This document shows positions 1-31,225 of a stretch of DNA of 64,000 nucleotides, in pieces. This DNA is from Doris montereyensis. Taxonomy: Eukaryota; Mollusca; Gastropoda; Nudibranchia; Dorididae. Within the stretch, counting starts at the first letter, position 1, and every line of letters begins with the position of its first letter. Both the position numbers and the translations under genes were made by a program. Below the pieces are notes generated by a model. It saw only the letters and a list, made by a program, of their open reading frames with translations, had not been told where the DNA came from and ran no database searches. The stretch is taken from assembly GCA_037039925.1 (NCBI GenBank), contig JAXRKP010000040.1, forward strand, positions 181,501-245,500, read 5' to 3'.

Positions 1-210
1 ATTCACAATTTTCAGGTCACTTCAGTTTTTCAGGATGGCATTTTTCAACACATACCAAATAGTGTAAGTAAAAATAAGGTAAAAAGTAGGGGTTACGTGC
101 TAGATATTAGCTCTATAGGCCTACTTATAACTATACTACAGCATTATAGATCTAGTACCATCGCATTATTTTATTATTATGATTATAACATATATAATTA
201 TTATTATTTA

Positions 211-322
211 TTATTATTAGATTCTATATTAATAAGACTTGGTAGGTCTAGATCAAGAGTGATGTATTATTATTAGATTCTATATTAATAAGACATGGTA
301 GGTCTAGATCAAGAGTGATGTA
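211..322. repeat. 56-bp tandem duplication
   Basis: Two near-identical 56-bp copies of a stretch with ATTAGATTCTATATTAATAA and GGTAGGTCTAGATCAAGAGT. No function seen. Confidence 0.85.
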
Positions 323-2250
323 ACGTTACGGCTATAAATATAATATCACTGTTTTGTCTTTATAAATATGATAGCAGTACAGCTAGTCAGTTGTGTTTCA
401 TGTGACAGTTAAAATTTCTCCTTACAAATTTCAATTAAAAACCCTCTTTCTTTCAATAAAAGCTCTCATTTCGATAAAAACAAGTGTTTGTTCCACACAT
501 TACAATAACTAACAAGAATCTGTTGTGATCATACTTTGTCTTAAAGTGTTTGATTGTATTGACTGTTAAAAGTAGCTAAGCTGTTTTTCATTGGCCGTGT
601 TGATATTATATGGTAGGTTTCACAAAATGGTCCATCCCCATTTCACTCTTTAAACCTGAGGGTTCCAGATGTGTGACTAAGACATAGCAAGTACTGCGAG
701 ATGAATAAATTAGCTTTAAAAGTCATGTTTTTCAGTCAAGGAGAGTAACTGAAAAGTCTTGGTCGCATGCCAGTGATGTAATGTTACGTGGCACTGCGCA
801 GGTCTGTCGACCAAGGTTTCCCTGGCATTTATTTAGTGACGCAACGCTTGGGCATCTAGTTAGGAGACTTCCCTGGCTGCTCCTTAGTTCTCAATATATA
901 TGTGTGAAGTTTGTGTTCCTCAACACCTCAGGCGTCAAGTCTACGGCCGGTACCTTACTGCTGATGACTCATGCATTCCAAATCGTGTGGATGGATGAAA
1001 ACCGATGCTTGTTTGTAAAATTTTGTGATTATATGCCATTATATTATATCCTTATTACATGTTATGTGTGTGCCATTCTGCTAAAACCGATAAACTCACA
1101 GCTTATATAACAAAGGAGGACGCGATACGTATATAATGCCGATATTTGCCTTTAGAGATAGAGAAGGAAAAAAGAATAAAGAAGGCAACGGCAACAAAAA
1201 CCTAACCGAAAGAAACAGCTTTTGCCGACAATGGTTCTATTTTTTCCCGTACGTGCCCGCCCCTAATCCCATCAGCACTCCAAACCTATCCCCCTCCCTC
1301 TCTCCAACTATTTACAGTCACGTAGAGGGCCGTGAAAGCGTTCAAGATCCCGATTGTCCCCACCCCACTAGACTAACGCAAATTTGTTTCTTTATTGATC
1401 GATAATTGCTTCACCGAATACAGGACGTGATGCTTGAACCGATGCTATTAGTATTATTTTCTCTCTCTCTCGTTTAAATGCATTTTTAGTAATATTTTAT
1501 CGTTATGCAAAGAAGACAGTGTGCATAGTGGGGACGTAGAGTCATCATCGTTGTACTAGGCTTCTAAACCTTACATATTACACAATTATCTCGTCTTAAG
1601 TGTTTAGAACATCCTTTTGATTGCTGGACTTCTTTATATAAGTTTCACTCACGATAAGCCAAAACAGGTTTTGCTTTGCAACCGAATCTAACCTGAGCAA
1701 TCTCTGTTTGGACCACGGGTATCGTCTTCGTTTTGGTCCGTGCATAAGGTGGGGCGTTCATAAGGAGACCGTCAAAGAAAAAAATATTTTGTAAAATCAA
1801 ACAAAAATTTCATGATTTCTCGATGCGATATTAACGTTATTAGATCTCAGATCGAAAATTTAAATTTTGATCTGACCATAAGCTCATGCAGATCGTTAGT
1901 AGTCTCATGATATTTTTACTCTCATTAAAAGTTATCTAGGAAATTTTTTCTTTTCTTTTACAGGATAAATGGCCGTAGGAATACATTTTCTTCACTCCAG
2001 ATCTTAAAACGGCGCTTCTACATATTTTTCGACTTTTTTTCAGCTGTAATTGTGGGTTCATTTGTAGACCGTCATTGCTGCATAATAACGAAAATCTGAA
2101 CCCTGCCTCACGTGATCACTGCAAGAGATAAAACATTTTTGGACATGGCCAAATTTTCCTTGAACAATTCTCTTTTACATGGAATTGAAGAAAGTAGAAT
2201 AAAAGGCTGTTGACCTCACTTACCTGGGGGGGGGGGGGGGGGGGTTGGAA
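323..2250. other. no gene recognised
   Basis: AT-rich sequence with short open frames (781-1110, 1136-1405) without recognisable domains, and a 19-base G run at 2226-2244. The missing first exon of the METTL25-like gene could lie here, but I could not identify it. Confidence 0.5.
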
Positions 2251-2259
2251 TGAAAATTT

Positions 2260-3250
2260 TCCCGTTTGTTCCTATCAATTTAACTTATCCATAGGTATAA
2301 TGGACATGATGTGCTGAGTTGAAATATTTCTGACGCTATGGAAATGGTGACTATCTTGGATTTTCCCCCAAATTTTGCATATAGTTCAATATCAATAAGC
2401 TTCTACATTTTTCGACAAATTTCTTTCAAACTTGGCACACACCTTATTTAATACATTATCTACATATATATTAAGATCAGATTTTTGTTTTATTAGTAAT
2501 TTTAGTTTTTATGAATTTTTTAAAATAGCATTATATATGAGAACAACCCAAAAATATACAAAAATATTGTACAACAAATTTAATTTTTACAAAACTATAA
2601 CACATATGGAAGAAAGCATCTGATTATTTTTGTTTTCCCCCACTCATCATTCATACCAAGTTTCATAAAGACACGTTTGAGAAATAAATAAGTAGATAGG
2701 AAATAATGAACAAAAATCGACTTTTTGAGAAAATTCTTTTTTTCTGTTTGAATATATTTTCTCCCCATAAACTGAAGAATAGAGTAGAATAATATTTTGA
2801 AACATCATAAAACCTTCAGAGGCTCTCAACTACTTCTTATCGACACTGTTTCAAGTGCACCAGCACCTTTTTACTCATTTCGAGATGTCCAGTATTTTCC
2901 GTACGATCTAAGGCAATATTCATAATAGATCCTCAAAAGAGTTATTATTGGATAGCGTATATTGTGACGATCAAAATGAGTACCAACTTGCAGTACTTTT
3001 AATAAAATTTCTGGCTCTTATCGTATTATAGTCATTTTTGGCAAAAATAGCATTCCCAGAACATGCTATAAAAGGTAAATTTGGCACATTCCATGACATG
3101 AGCTAATCAAAATGCACAAAGTTTATTCAAATGGGTCATATATTTTTTTAAGATGGACCATTTTTACATGTAATTTAATCTTCCAACGCTATAGGAGGAT
3201 TTATTGACATAAACAGGGTATTTCGAGTATCTAAACTCTTACACTGGAAA
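2260..3250 (+). repeat. unidentified dispersed element, copy 1
   Basis: It shares an ordered set of motifs with copies at 46463-47450 (minus) and 60640-61880 (plus): TTTTGAAACATCATAAAACC, then GAGGCTCTCAACTACT, CTTATCGAC, a GTTTCAA run, an ACGATCTAAGGCA run and GAGTACCAACTTGCA. Divergent, non-coding, ends approximate. Confidence 0.7.
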
Positions 3251-3662
3251 GTAGAATGGGAACTGATATAAAAAAAAGAAAAGGAAAACACCTGTGCATA
3301 TGGACGGAAGTTCCTCTGGTTGTTACCCAGTCATCCATAAGCTATAAAGTCTGTGTTTGTTTACAGATTTGGTTAGTTCTACCATGGATGGTCATATCCA
3401 AGGCAGATGCGTTACTTGTACGATCCAAGAGTTGCAACTTCTGAATTTGAATAGAGATGTTTCTGTTCTTATCCCAAATTTTTGTTTGTTTGTGAAATGC
3501 TGTATTATGTGTAATATATATTTCAGAGTGGTATTTGACATTATTTTTTTATATTTTTTTCACTTTTACCATCCTTTTCACTGGGCTAAAAACATTTTTG
3601 GGGCAACACACAAAATTACCCATTTTCATCTTAATCTAGATGATATCATCTGTCCCGCTTCA

Positions 3663-3700
3663 AGCTATTGAAACTGGGATAAGCTCCGGTTTTAACCCTA
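3663..3700 (+). mobile_element. SINE-1 fragment
   Basis: It carries GAAACTGGGATAAGCTCCGG, the 3' part of SINE-1 (full copy at 60184-60462). Confidence 0.5.
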
Positions 3701-3924
3701 GACGTAGGGTTTCATCTTGCTGACTCAGCCTTGGAAATTTTAACATTAGATCTTCTAAAATCTGCCATCAGAAAATGACAAGACTAATTTTAGTTAATTG
3801 CTAAAAATAAGAAGTGCTCTTCTTTCATTCTGTGCAAAGTTGTGTTTCGTGCAGAATGAAGGAAAATCTCATATACTGATAATAGTAATACCAACGTAAG
3901 GGTTGCAAAAGTGAGTTGACAAAT

Positions 3925-5950
3925 GGATGGATTCTTCTTCTTCTGCCTTTTTAGCTCACTGGGAAGCATAGGCCATCAACAAATAATCTCCAATCACTTC
4001 TCTCCTGAGCCAGCCTCTCCATAGATTTCCATGTTTGCCCCATCTTCTTCATCTTTCCCTCCAGTTCTCCTCTCCATGTAGCCCTTGGCCGACCCCTCGA
4101 TCTTTTACCCTGTGGGTTCCATGTAAGGCTTTATCTTGTTATTGTGTTTGGGTCTTTTCTAAATGTGTGGTCCATCCACCTCCATTTCTTTCATTTTAAA
4201 TCTTTTTCAGCTAATATTTGTCCAGTTCTTTCCCATAGATTAATGTTTGAGATAACTTCAGGCCAGGATATTTTGACAATTCTCCTCTGACATCTATTTA
4301 TGAATGATTGTATTTTTTGTAGGGTAGTTTTTATGGTTCTCCATGTTTCTGAGCCATATGTTAACACTGACTTGACATTTGAGTTGAATATCCTTAGGTT
4401 GATTCTTTCTTGTAAACTCTTGCTGGACCATACCTTGTTAAGGCTTAAAAATGCTTGTCGTGCCTTCTGTATCCTCGTTTTGACATCTTCTTCCACACCT
4501 CCCTTGCCATCATTCATGCTACCCAGGTTGCAAAATTTGTCCACTTTTTCCAGTGGTTCTCCTTGTAGAGTTATTGGCAGTGTTGCATGTTTTGCAGTTG
4601 CGAAGAGTCTTGGTTTTCTTGTAGTTGAGTCTGAGTCCCACAGATGATGCTATGGTCTTAATGGCATCCGTTTTCTTCTGCATTCGCTTGTGCGTGTGTG
4701 AAAGCAAAGAGATATCATCGGCGAAGTCTAGATCATTAACTTATTTTGTCATAGTCCATTGAATACCATTTCTGCTCCCATCTGTTGCATTTTTCATCAG
4801 GAAGTCGATGGCTAAAAGAAACAGAAAGGTAGAAAAAAGACAGCCTTGGCGAACTTCCATCTTGATTTTGAAAGAATCAGAGATTTCTCCAGCATGTACT
4901 ACTTTCGCAGTCTTCATATGATTTCTGTATTATTCTTGTAAGTTTTAAGGGTACTCCATACTGTCGCAGGAATTTCCAGAGAATCCCTATGGAGGCTGTC
5001 AAATGCTTTCTCATAGTCGATGAAATTGATGTATAGGGGTGACTTCCACTCTAACGATTGCTCAACAAAGATGCGCAATGTGGCTATTTGGTCAGGACAT
5101 GATCTATTTTGTCTAAATACTGCTTGCTTATCTCATAGTTGGGCATCAATTGCCCTTTAAAATCTTTCAAGGATAACCCTGTTGACAATTTTTCCTGGCA
5201 CTGACAGTAGCATTTTCCCCCTGTAGTTAGTGCATTCATTAAGGTATCCCTTTTTAGGTAATTTGACAACATAACCCTCTTTCCAGCCATTTGGAAATTC
5301 TCCCTTTTCCCAGATCTTTGTGTAACGTGGCAACGGAGCACTCTGTGTTTCTTTTCAGTGCTTCTCCAGGTATACCATCCGGTCCTGCTGCCTTTCCATT
5401 CTTAATCTTTCCGATTGCATGTCGAATCTCCATTGGTGTTGGGGCAACTGTAGCTATATTTAGGTCTTCTATTGCCTTCTCTATGTTTGGGGGTTGTGCA
5501 GGTGGTGGTCAATTCAGCAGTTTTGAGAAGTGTTCCTTCCAACGAGACATTTTGTTCCTCTTTTCTGGTAAGAAGATTGCCACTTTTGCTTTTTATGAGT
5601 CTACTTCCTTGTGTGTACTTCCCTTAGTTACAGCATAGACATCTCTCATACTTCTCTGGCCTCTTTGGCTAATTCTTCAAAATAATTTATTTTGTCTGTT
5701 CTTACACTTTCCTTTACTTGAGCATTGGCCTCTGTGTATACAGCTTGGGATTGGGCCTTGGTTGTTCTGGTTCTTGACATAAGTAGCTGCTTTTTGCCTT
5801 CCTGCGTGTTTTATCTTTATGGAAGTCTCTTGAGAAATCCATTTTTTCTGGTGTTGTTTCTTGCTGAGCGTTTCCTCACATGTTGCTGTCCATACATCTT
5901 TCAGGTCCCTCCAATGGTCTTCTATGTTACTATTCTCTAGTCTTGTCAGA
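3925..5950 (-). mobile_element. decayed non-LTR retrotransposon (LINE family A)
   Basis: Minus-strand frames, broken by stops and shifts, encode a reverse-transcriptase segment with GKAAGPDGIPGEA and a C-terminal part with VLTYGSETWRTIKTT, INRCQRRIVKISWPE and a GRPRATW motif. The order of motifs is that of APE-type LINE ORF2 proteins (perhaps RTE-like). The endonuclease end is absent and the central catalytic block is eroded. Confidence 0.85.
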
Positions 5951-6247
5951 GCCTCAAATAGATTGGAAATTGTGAGAAAATTCTTCTTTTTTCTTTTCTT
6001 ACCTTAGAATGCTGACAGCTTATTTCCTCTTGGTTATAGTTGTTGGTATGTCTCTGTATCATTAGAGTCTAAATTTTACTTTCCCTAAATGGATGGATTA
6101 CATTCTATGTATTAATAAAAGGAAAAAAGTATGAAACTGTCTCATTTTCTTAGGTCTTCCTAGGAGGGGGAAATCCATCAAAGACTTAAATTTTCATGTG
6201 CATTTGATTTATAAATAAGACCAAAATGTTCTTCTTTGTCTTTTTAG

Positions 6248-23717
<17,470 letters not shown>

Positions 23718-25030
23718 TTATCTCAAACAAACAAGTTTTGTGATTGTTTGTCATTAATTTGTTAATGTCGTGTGAATTGTAAAATTGCTGCATATCGCAT
23801 TGTATAATATTTTTCAAGAGATTACAGTCTATGCCACACAGATAAGCTAAGTTACTGGAGTATGCTTATCATTGAAAAGTGTTTTGAGGTCGAAATTAAG
23901 ACAAAAATTAATGAATGTTCCAAATTAATTTTTTTTTAACACGAGAAATGAATTCTCTCTTATTTCTAATGTTAACAATTCAAGATTTCCCCTCCAAAAC
24001 TAATCAGCTCCGCCCAACTAATATTAATGCAAAACATTTAGATCATTAAAAACATCTCGTACCGTTACAACAATTTACAGTACATGTACTTTTACCCCTC
24101 TTTGTGGCTAATAACAACACAAGTGTTAGACAGTCAAAAGCGATAATTAGTTGTGTGCACTCAGCACCCATCTATCAAGTCGGGTAGGGAGAATTTGCAA
24201 TCAGGATATAGATCTATATCATAAAATAGCTTACATTACTATCCTACATAATTTAATGATATATCTATGATTACTATAAAATGATGAAGTCTGCATACAT
24301 GAAGGATGTTACAATTACAATTAACAGTACCTAAATGACGAGATGTGCTAATTACAAGATGGCCCTGTGTACACACTTTAAAAAAAAAGAAGAAAAAAAA
24401 AGAAATTTGCAGGAGTTAATCCCGACACCCTATGAGTTAGTATGATACGTTTAAATTTGTCCGTTTTAAAAGTCTACGTATAGTTATTAAAAGTATACAG
24501 TTAAAGACGTATCAAATCTAAGTGAAGAATAAGTGTATATCACACTCACAGTGTTAAAGATACCATACACTTACAGCAATAAAACACTCAAACCCTTCAC
24601 ACACGATTCAGAAAAGGCCAAGAAATTAAAAATATATGAGTCGAAAGTGAAGCGGAACAATTCTGTTTTAAATGATTGTTAGAAGGCTCTGTCACCGAAC
24701 CGCTGAAAAAATGACCTTCTTTCCTCATCATAGACTGATCAGACCAAAAGCATAGCCTCCGACCAACAGTAAAGTTGTGAACTTAACTCATCACGAAATA
24801 CCAGAATCTTTATCGCAGCTCGAAGCAAATTGTGGATGAGCTGTGTGGCCATGCTATAACTATAACTGGTTTGGTCTGAACAGTCTACATTGTACGAGAA
24901 TAAAAGAGCCGATAGTTTCAGCTATTCGGCGACACCTCCAGGCTTCTTGGTCTGCACCTCTAGACTCCCCATACCTACAACTAGTACAACTGGGGTTATC
25001 TAGGTCTGCAGTTTGCACCCTGCTCGTACG
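23718..25030. other. intergenic sequence downstream of METTL25-like gene
   Basis: Mixed sequence with no recognised gene. Must hold the METTL25-like 3' UTR, whose end is not visible. Confidence 0.4.
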
Positions 25031-25200
25031 CTAAATCTGAGTTTGACCCAACGCGTTCCTCTGTGAAGGTTATCCACCCTGTTTAAATCTGAGTTTGACC
25101 CAACGCGTTCCTCTGCAAAGATTATCCACCCTGTCTAAATCTGAGTTTGACCCAACGCGTTCCTCTGCGAAGGTTATCCACCCTGTCTAAATCTGAGTTT
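25030..25200. repeat. minisatellite, ~52-bp unit, 3 copies
   Basis: Repeats of CTGAGTTTGACCCAACGCGT, TCCTCTGCGAAGGTTATCC and ACCCTGTCTAAAT. Confidence 0.92.
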
Positions 25201-25334
25201 CTTCACGCAATAGGGCCTTGGCTGCTGTGAAGGTCATTCACTACGATCCGGGTTAAAGGTTCGGTCAGGTCAGCATCACGACAGTGCATCAATCAATCAC
25301 TGCTACTGCTGACCAATTGTATTTATAACAAAAC

Positions 25335-25385
25335 AATATTTCAAGGCCTTCACGGCCCATAGAGCCGGAACTTTTCCCTGAATGA
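25335..25385 (-). mobile_element. SINE-1 fragment
   Basis: AAGGCCTTCACGGCCCATAG and AGCCGGAACTTTTCCC match the 3' end of SINE-1 on the minus strand. Confidence 0.5.
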
Positions 25386-25529
25386 AACAATAAACGAACT
25401 CACAAAAAAACCCCAACAAACACACAAAAAATCACATAATTATAGACAGAGTGTTTGTTAACGTCACAACATAGCGTGATGAAATCCAAGGACCGAATCA
25501 CTGGGTCGCTTTCACAATGGGAAATTCAA

Positions 25530-25635
25530 GGACACGAAATAAATAATAATAAATAATGTAAAAGCCCCATTGGGTAAATACGGGAGGCAGAAACAGAATG
25601 GGAAAAAAACAGGAGTACCGGATAGAATTGAACTA
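25530..25635 (-). mobile_element. SINE-4-like fragment
   Basis: Its reverse complement shares GGGGCTTT and the ATT-rich tail with the element at 50425-50590. Weakly supported. Confidence 0.35.
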
Positions 25636-25960
25636 GTGGTTAAAAAGTTGAACCGTAGTATTGTGAACTTGTAATCACGACGACACTGGTTCAGGTGGCA
25701 CAGGTGTGATTTTTTTCACAACGTTGTTCTCTTAGGACAGGTATTTCACTCTACTTTCCTCACATGACAAGTGTGAATGAGTATCCAGCTATAGGTAGAA
25801 AGAGATCTTGTCAGATTGTTCATACGAAAAGCCTGGCAGGCTTGTATTCTGTATGCTCCCCAAGGAGTTGAGAAGAAGGGTGAATAGGTTCGAGATACCT
25901 AATAAATCTATGAGCTGGCCGGAGATACCAATTATAAATCCATCTTTTATTTTCACACCC
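25636..25960 (+). mobile_element. SINE-3 copy (tRNA-like head)
   Basis: Head with CTAGTGGTTAAAAAGTTGAA and GACACTGGTTCAGG, body GTTCTCTTAGGACAGGTATT and AAGCCTGGCAGGCTTGTATT. Head and body recur at 44104-44230 (plus) and 53270-53470 (minus). Confidence 0.6.
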
Positions 25961-25999
25961 ATCTTTGAGCTAGTAATAGGAGTAGTAGGTTAGTCTTAA

Positions 26000-26037
26000 T
26001 AAATAGGAGATAGTAGAAGTGTAGTAGTAGTAGTAGT

Positions 26038-26081
<44 letters not shown>

Positions 26082-26264
26082 ATAATAGTAGTTGTTGTGG
26101 CAGTAGTAGTGGCGGTGGTGCTGGTGGTAGTAACAGTAGACGTAGAAGTTGTAGTAATAGTAGTAGTAGTAGTAGTACATGTAGTAGTAATATTAGTAGT
26201 AATATTGGTAGTAGTAGTAGTAGTAGTAGTAGTAGCATTGTTATTGTAGCAGTAGTAGTAGTAA

Positions 26265-26297
<33 letters not shown>

Positions 26298-26420
26298 CGG
26301 TTAGTAGTAGTAGCAGTTGTTATTGTAGTAGTAGCCATAGTTGTTATTGTAGTAGTTGGAGTAGTAATAGTAGTAGTTGGAGTAGTAGTAGTAGTAGTAG
26401 TAGCAGTAGTAGCATAGTAG
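26000..26420. repeat. (TAG)n microsatellite, imperfect, ~420 bp
   Basis: Long TAG trinucleotide run with interspersions. Open frames across it translate to homopolymers and are not genes. Confidence 0.95.
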
Positions 26421-26677
26421 TAGTACATGAGTGTAGTAGTTGCAGTGGTATCATAGTGATGTTGAAGATGTATACCATCTTTACTATAAAAAAAAAAAAC
26501 AATGTAGATCATTACGTTGTTCAACAAGTTAAAAACACCACAAGCCTATAAATGGTTACCTTTAATCGTGCCATTGCAGAATCAAACCAGAGGACCAACT
26601 GATCTAACAAAAATGACGTATAGATCTATTATTTCCTCGCTTACAGCAGAAACACAATTCACTCCACCCTAATGTGA

Positions 26678-27332
<655 letters not shown>

Positions 27333-27424
27333 ATGCTACACTACAGAGACTCCAGTCCTTTACAAGTAACCCTCTGAGAAGCATTGTGGTCATAAGTTGA
27401 CCCGACACCATCAGCAATGCAGAC

Positions 27425-27775
27425 ATTCATCAGGGGACCAGGCAGCTTCCAGTTGAGAGAGATTTGAAGAAAAGAAAGTGGAGATGGAGGGGCCATATAA
27501 TGAGAAGACCAAGATCCAATATAGTGTATATAGCCAGACAAAGCTTGAACTGGAATCCACATGGAAGAAGATCTAAAGGGCGACCAAGAATGATCTGGAG
27601 GAGAGAGATCGAGAGGAGGTATGGAGGTGGTGGAGGAAAACCTGAGGAGAGTTGCAAACTTAGCCGCAGGATAGGGATGACTGGCGGTTCTTTGTTGTGG
27701 CCTGTGCTCCTCAGGGAGCTGAGAGGCAAAGAAGAAAGAATCCTAAGTGAGTGTAGCATTACGTCAGTTGTATAA
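27425..27775 (+). mobile_element. LINE family A 3' fragment
   Basis: Open frame with KKRKWRWRGHIMRRPRSN, ARQSLNWNPHGRRSKGRPR and RRIGMTGGSLLWP: the extreme C-terminus of an APE-type LINE ORF2. Confidence 0.85.
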
Positions 27776-27889
27776 CAACATAAATGCCCAAATTAGATTA
27801 AATTGAATTAGAAATGCCTAAGTTACAGTCAGGATTCCTTGAATTTTATGAATTTTTTGAATTTTTAAAACCCCTCTCACAGGGTGATA

Positions 27890-27990
27890 ACAATCGTATC
27901 TGCCAAGCCCATATCAAGTTGTAGTCGCCAAACCCATATCAATTTATAGTCAAGCCCATATCAAAGCCAACCCATATGAATTTGTAGTCA
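27890..27990. repeat. short tandem repeat, ~35-bp unit
   Basis: Three to four diverged copies of GCCAAGCCCATATCAA with TTGTAGTC. Confidence 0.7.
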
Positions 27991-28004
27991 GGATCTTTGA
28001 AAAT

Positions 28005-28232
28005 GAAACTTTTAGAAAGTTTTTTGCCCAGACTATCCTGTAAACAGCCAAGAGATGTTTAATGTGCATAGGGCATTGTGATCTGCACACAGGACCTCCT
28101 TTTAGTCATTTATCTCCGATGGAACTACGTTTCTATCCACCTACTCGAGAAAATTTTTCAACTGACAGGGCTTGAACCCATGACCTTTTAGTTGAGATGC
28201 AGACACCATGTTTCTTGCCTACCGAGTCCCCC
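28005..28232 (-). mobile_element. SINE-2 copy, truncated
   Basis: Reverse complement of SINE-2 blocks: CACACAGGACCTCCTTTT, TTGAACCCATGACCTTTTAG and ACCGAGTCCC, merging with a C run. Confidence 0.75.
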
Positions 28233-29029
28233 CCCCCCCCCCAAACAATGATCAGTATTAGAGGAGGATATTCCTATCATATTGATATGTTTGCTACAAA
28301 CCCATAAATACATGTAGTAAACTCATGATATCAGGACTGTAAAATACATGAATCTTTAAAGTGATTTCTATTCATCTTACTCCAATAAAAAGAACGGTTC
28401 TAATGTGGTCACAAAAAATTAAGCTTATAATAATCAGTCGAAAACCTGTAACTTGCCAGATGTGAAATGCTCAAATTCGGTTTTGTTGAAAGCTCCGATA
28501 CTAACTTACAAATTTGGATAAATTCACTTGGGCAGCAAGTGTATTTTTCAAGGGTCCATTGCTGCAAATGAAAACTCCCTCTTTTAGTCATTTCAAATCC
28601 TCCTGTTATGGAAAAAAATTAAAACTTGCTTAAAGCAAATACATCGGCAACTCCCTACCCCATCCATCCTATACTCAAACTCCACATCCCTCCCCCCTCC
28701 CCCAAGTAAAAAAATCCACAACTCTACAAAGCATAATTCTATGCTTCCATGAAAAAAATCGATCACTAAGCAAAGGAATGTATATATATATACTAGAATG
28801 AGTTTCACCAAATATGTTTATTGTCATAAAATGTCCAGTTATTAAAAGCTTCTGGTAAAAATATTGTCAAACTTTCATGTTGTGCAACTTTCTTTTCGTC
28901 CATTTCAAAAAGACAACATTTCAGCAGACATGATCTAGTAATACATGTATAGATAAAGCATTGTACCCATGAAATGACTCACGACAAAAGAACAAAAACA
29001 GGCAGCTACCGTGTGGGTGATGAGCAGAA

Positions 29030-30035
29030 CGCAAATGATGAAAACATCAAATCTCACAGAACAAAGACTGTTAACGAAAATATTTGAACACTAAAAATCA
29101 CACGAACAAAGACTATAAAGAAAAAATGTTTGAACATTAAAAATCAGATAAATAAAGAGTGTAAATAAAAACGTTTGAATACTAAAAATCATATGAACAA
29201 AGACTGTAAACGAAACTGTTTGAACATTAAATCACACAGGACAAAGACTGTATACAAAACTGTTTGAACATTAAATCACACAGGACAAAGACTGCAGACA
29301 AAACTGTTTGAACATTTCACACAGGAAGAATGTATACAAAACTGTTTGAACATTAAATCACACATGACAAAGACTGTATACAAAACTGTTTGAAAATTAA
29401 ATCTTACAGGACAAAGACTGCAGACGAAAGTGTTTGAACTTTAAAATGACTGCAAATGAAAATGAAAATCAAATCACACAGGACAAAAACTGCAGACGAA
29501 AGTGTTTGAACTTTAAAATGACTGCAAATGAAAATGTTTGAAAATCAAATCTTACAGGACAAAGACTGTAATTAAAGATGCGTCAAGATCAAATCTTACA
29601 GGACAAAGACTGTAATTAAAAGTCAAAACAAATCGCACAGGACAAAGACTGTAATTAAAGATGCGTCAAGATCAAATCTTACAGGATAAAGACTGTAAAC
29701 AAAAATCTGTAAACATCAAATTTCACTGACGTAAATGAAAAAGTTTGAACATAAAACCACACAGGATTGAATGCAAGTGAATATGCATGAACATCAAATC
29801 CCACAGAACAAATACTGTGAATGAAACAGTTTGAACATCAAATCCCACAGTACAAATACTGCAAATGAAAATGTTTGAATATCAAACCACACAGGACAAA
29901 AACTGTAAATAAAACTGTTTGAACATCAAACCACACAGGACGAAGGCTATAAATGAAAATGTTTGAACATCAAATCCCACAAAACAAATACTCTAAATGA
30001 AAATGTTTGAACATCAAATCCCACAGGAACAGGAT
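29030..30035. repeat. minisatellite, ~44-bp unit, ~1 kb
   Basis: About 22 diverged copies of CACACAGGACAAAGACTGTA, AATGAAAATGTTTGAACATC and AAAT. Lies downstream of the KCP-like gene. Confidence 0.92.
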
Positions 30036-31007
30036 GCAACTAAACATGAGGCGAATATTTGATCAATTTCACATATGGAGAGATTATTGTATAATAGGTA
30101 TGAACTTCCCACCATGAGTTTTTTTCAATCATGATTTTGTGATTGGATGGAGGTGAGTGGCTATCTTTCATAAACATCATATGACATGAGAGGGGATAAA
30201 CTATGAAATTTCCACTAAACATACAGGCACTTAGGTAACATGCATTTAAAATAATAATCTCTCATCATATGAAATGAAATGAAAATTAATTGAGAATGAA
30301 TTTGTCTTGAAAAATTGAATGATATATGATGATGAGAACAATATGTGAGGGTCGTGACGTTTTCAATGTCTTAAACATTTGTGTACAAAGTGCACAGCCC
30401 AACCGGGCTTTTGACAACATTAGATTTAGATAAAAACAACAAAACATTTCAGCTTCAGCTTATGATACATATAAAACTAAAAGAAGATCCTGTTCCACTT
30501 GCCCCTACCAAACATCCCCCCCCCCCCAAAAAATGCTGAATGACCGGCCCTCCTCTCTCACCAAAAACCCAAAATAACCACCAATTGCGCCAACCTTGCT
30601 CTTTTCCCGCTACCAAAGCATCTTATCTATACAATTTTATCTCCGATGGAGGACCATAAAGGATAAAGACTAAGAAACTAAAGAACAATATTACAACAAC
30701 AGAAAAGAAGAAAAAATTTATCTCAAAAAGGAAAAGTATTGAAGAAGCCATAGTGTCTATATACACACACATTCACACGTTTTCAGCTGTTTGCCTCAAA
30801 ATGTCAATTTCATTCATCTGACTCTACCACCTCAGGCAAACTAGTTTATTAGAAATGAAAAAAAAAACAACCTTAATTTAAACAGAGTAAAACAAAGAAA
30901 ACGAATAATTTGCTAGTGCTAGTATGTGGTAGAAACTTGTATGAGGAATCACAGGGTTGAATTGTTGAGAAAACTGTTTTTTTCTTCAATGTTTACTCTT
31001 TTCCTTC
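30036..31007 (-). other. 3' flank of KCP-like gene
   Basis: AT-rich; probably contains the 3' UTR. Apart from the AATAAA at 30850-30845 nothing recognised. Confidence 0.4.
30845..30850 (-). promoter_or_regulatory. candidate polyadenylation signal AATAAA
   Basis: A minus-strand AATAAA lies about 160 bases past the stop codon of the KCP-like gene. Position fits a short 3' UTR; the hexamer alone is weak evidence. Confidence 0.35.
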
Positions 31008-31225
31008 TCACACAATAGATACTCGGTCAATGTCGGGACATTCAGACGGAGAAATGCAACGTCCGTTGTGTAAAACTTTGTCAGCAGTACATTGGCAGCT
31101 GGCCACGCAGGGTTTAAAGCATTGGGCTGTGCTGTTGGCATTGCTATGGAAACTCTCACATGTTCTAGAACACACAGGGCCACATTCATCAAACACAAGG
31201 CCCTTGCTGGCGTCACAATCAAAGG
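31008..31225 (-). CDS. KCP-like terminal exon: TIL domain and stop
   Basis: It encodes [30 protein letters not shown] and [13 protein letters not shown], the trypsin-inhibitor-like cysteine pattern, and ends DRVSIV before TGA. Confidence 0.9.

Noticed and set aside
781..1110. 109-residue open frame as first exon of the METTL25-like gene
   Set aside because: No similarity to the family N-terminus that I recognise, and no phase-compatible donor that leads to 6248.
25953..26527. Poly-Tyr, poly-Thr and poly-Leu frames on the minus strand
   Set aside because: Translations of the (TAG)n microsatellite.
27464..27775. Host gene for the open frame with GRPRMIWRREIE
   Set aside because: It matches the C-terminal end of LINE ORF2 proteins seen elsewhere in the window.
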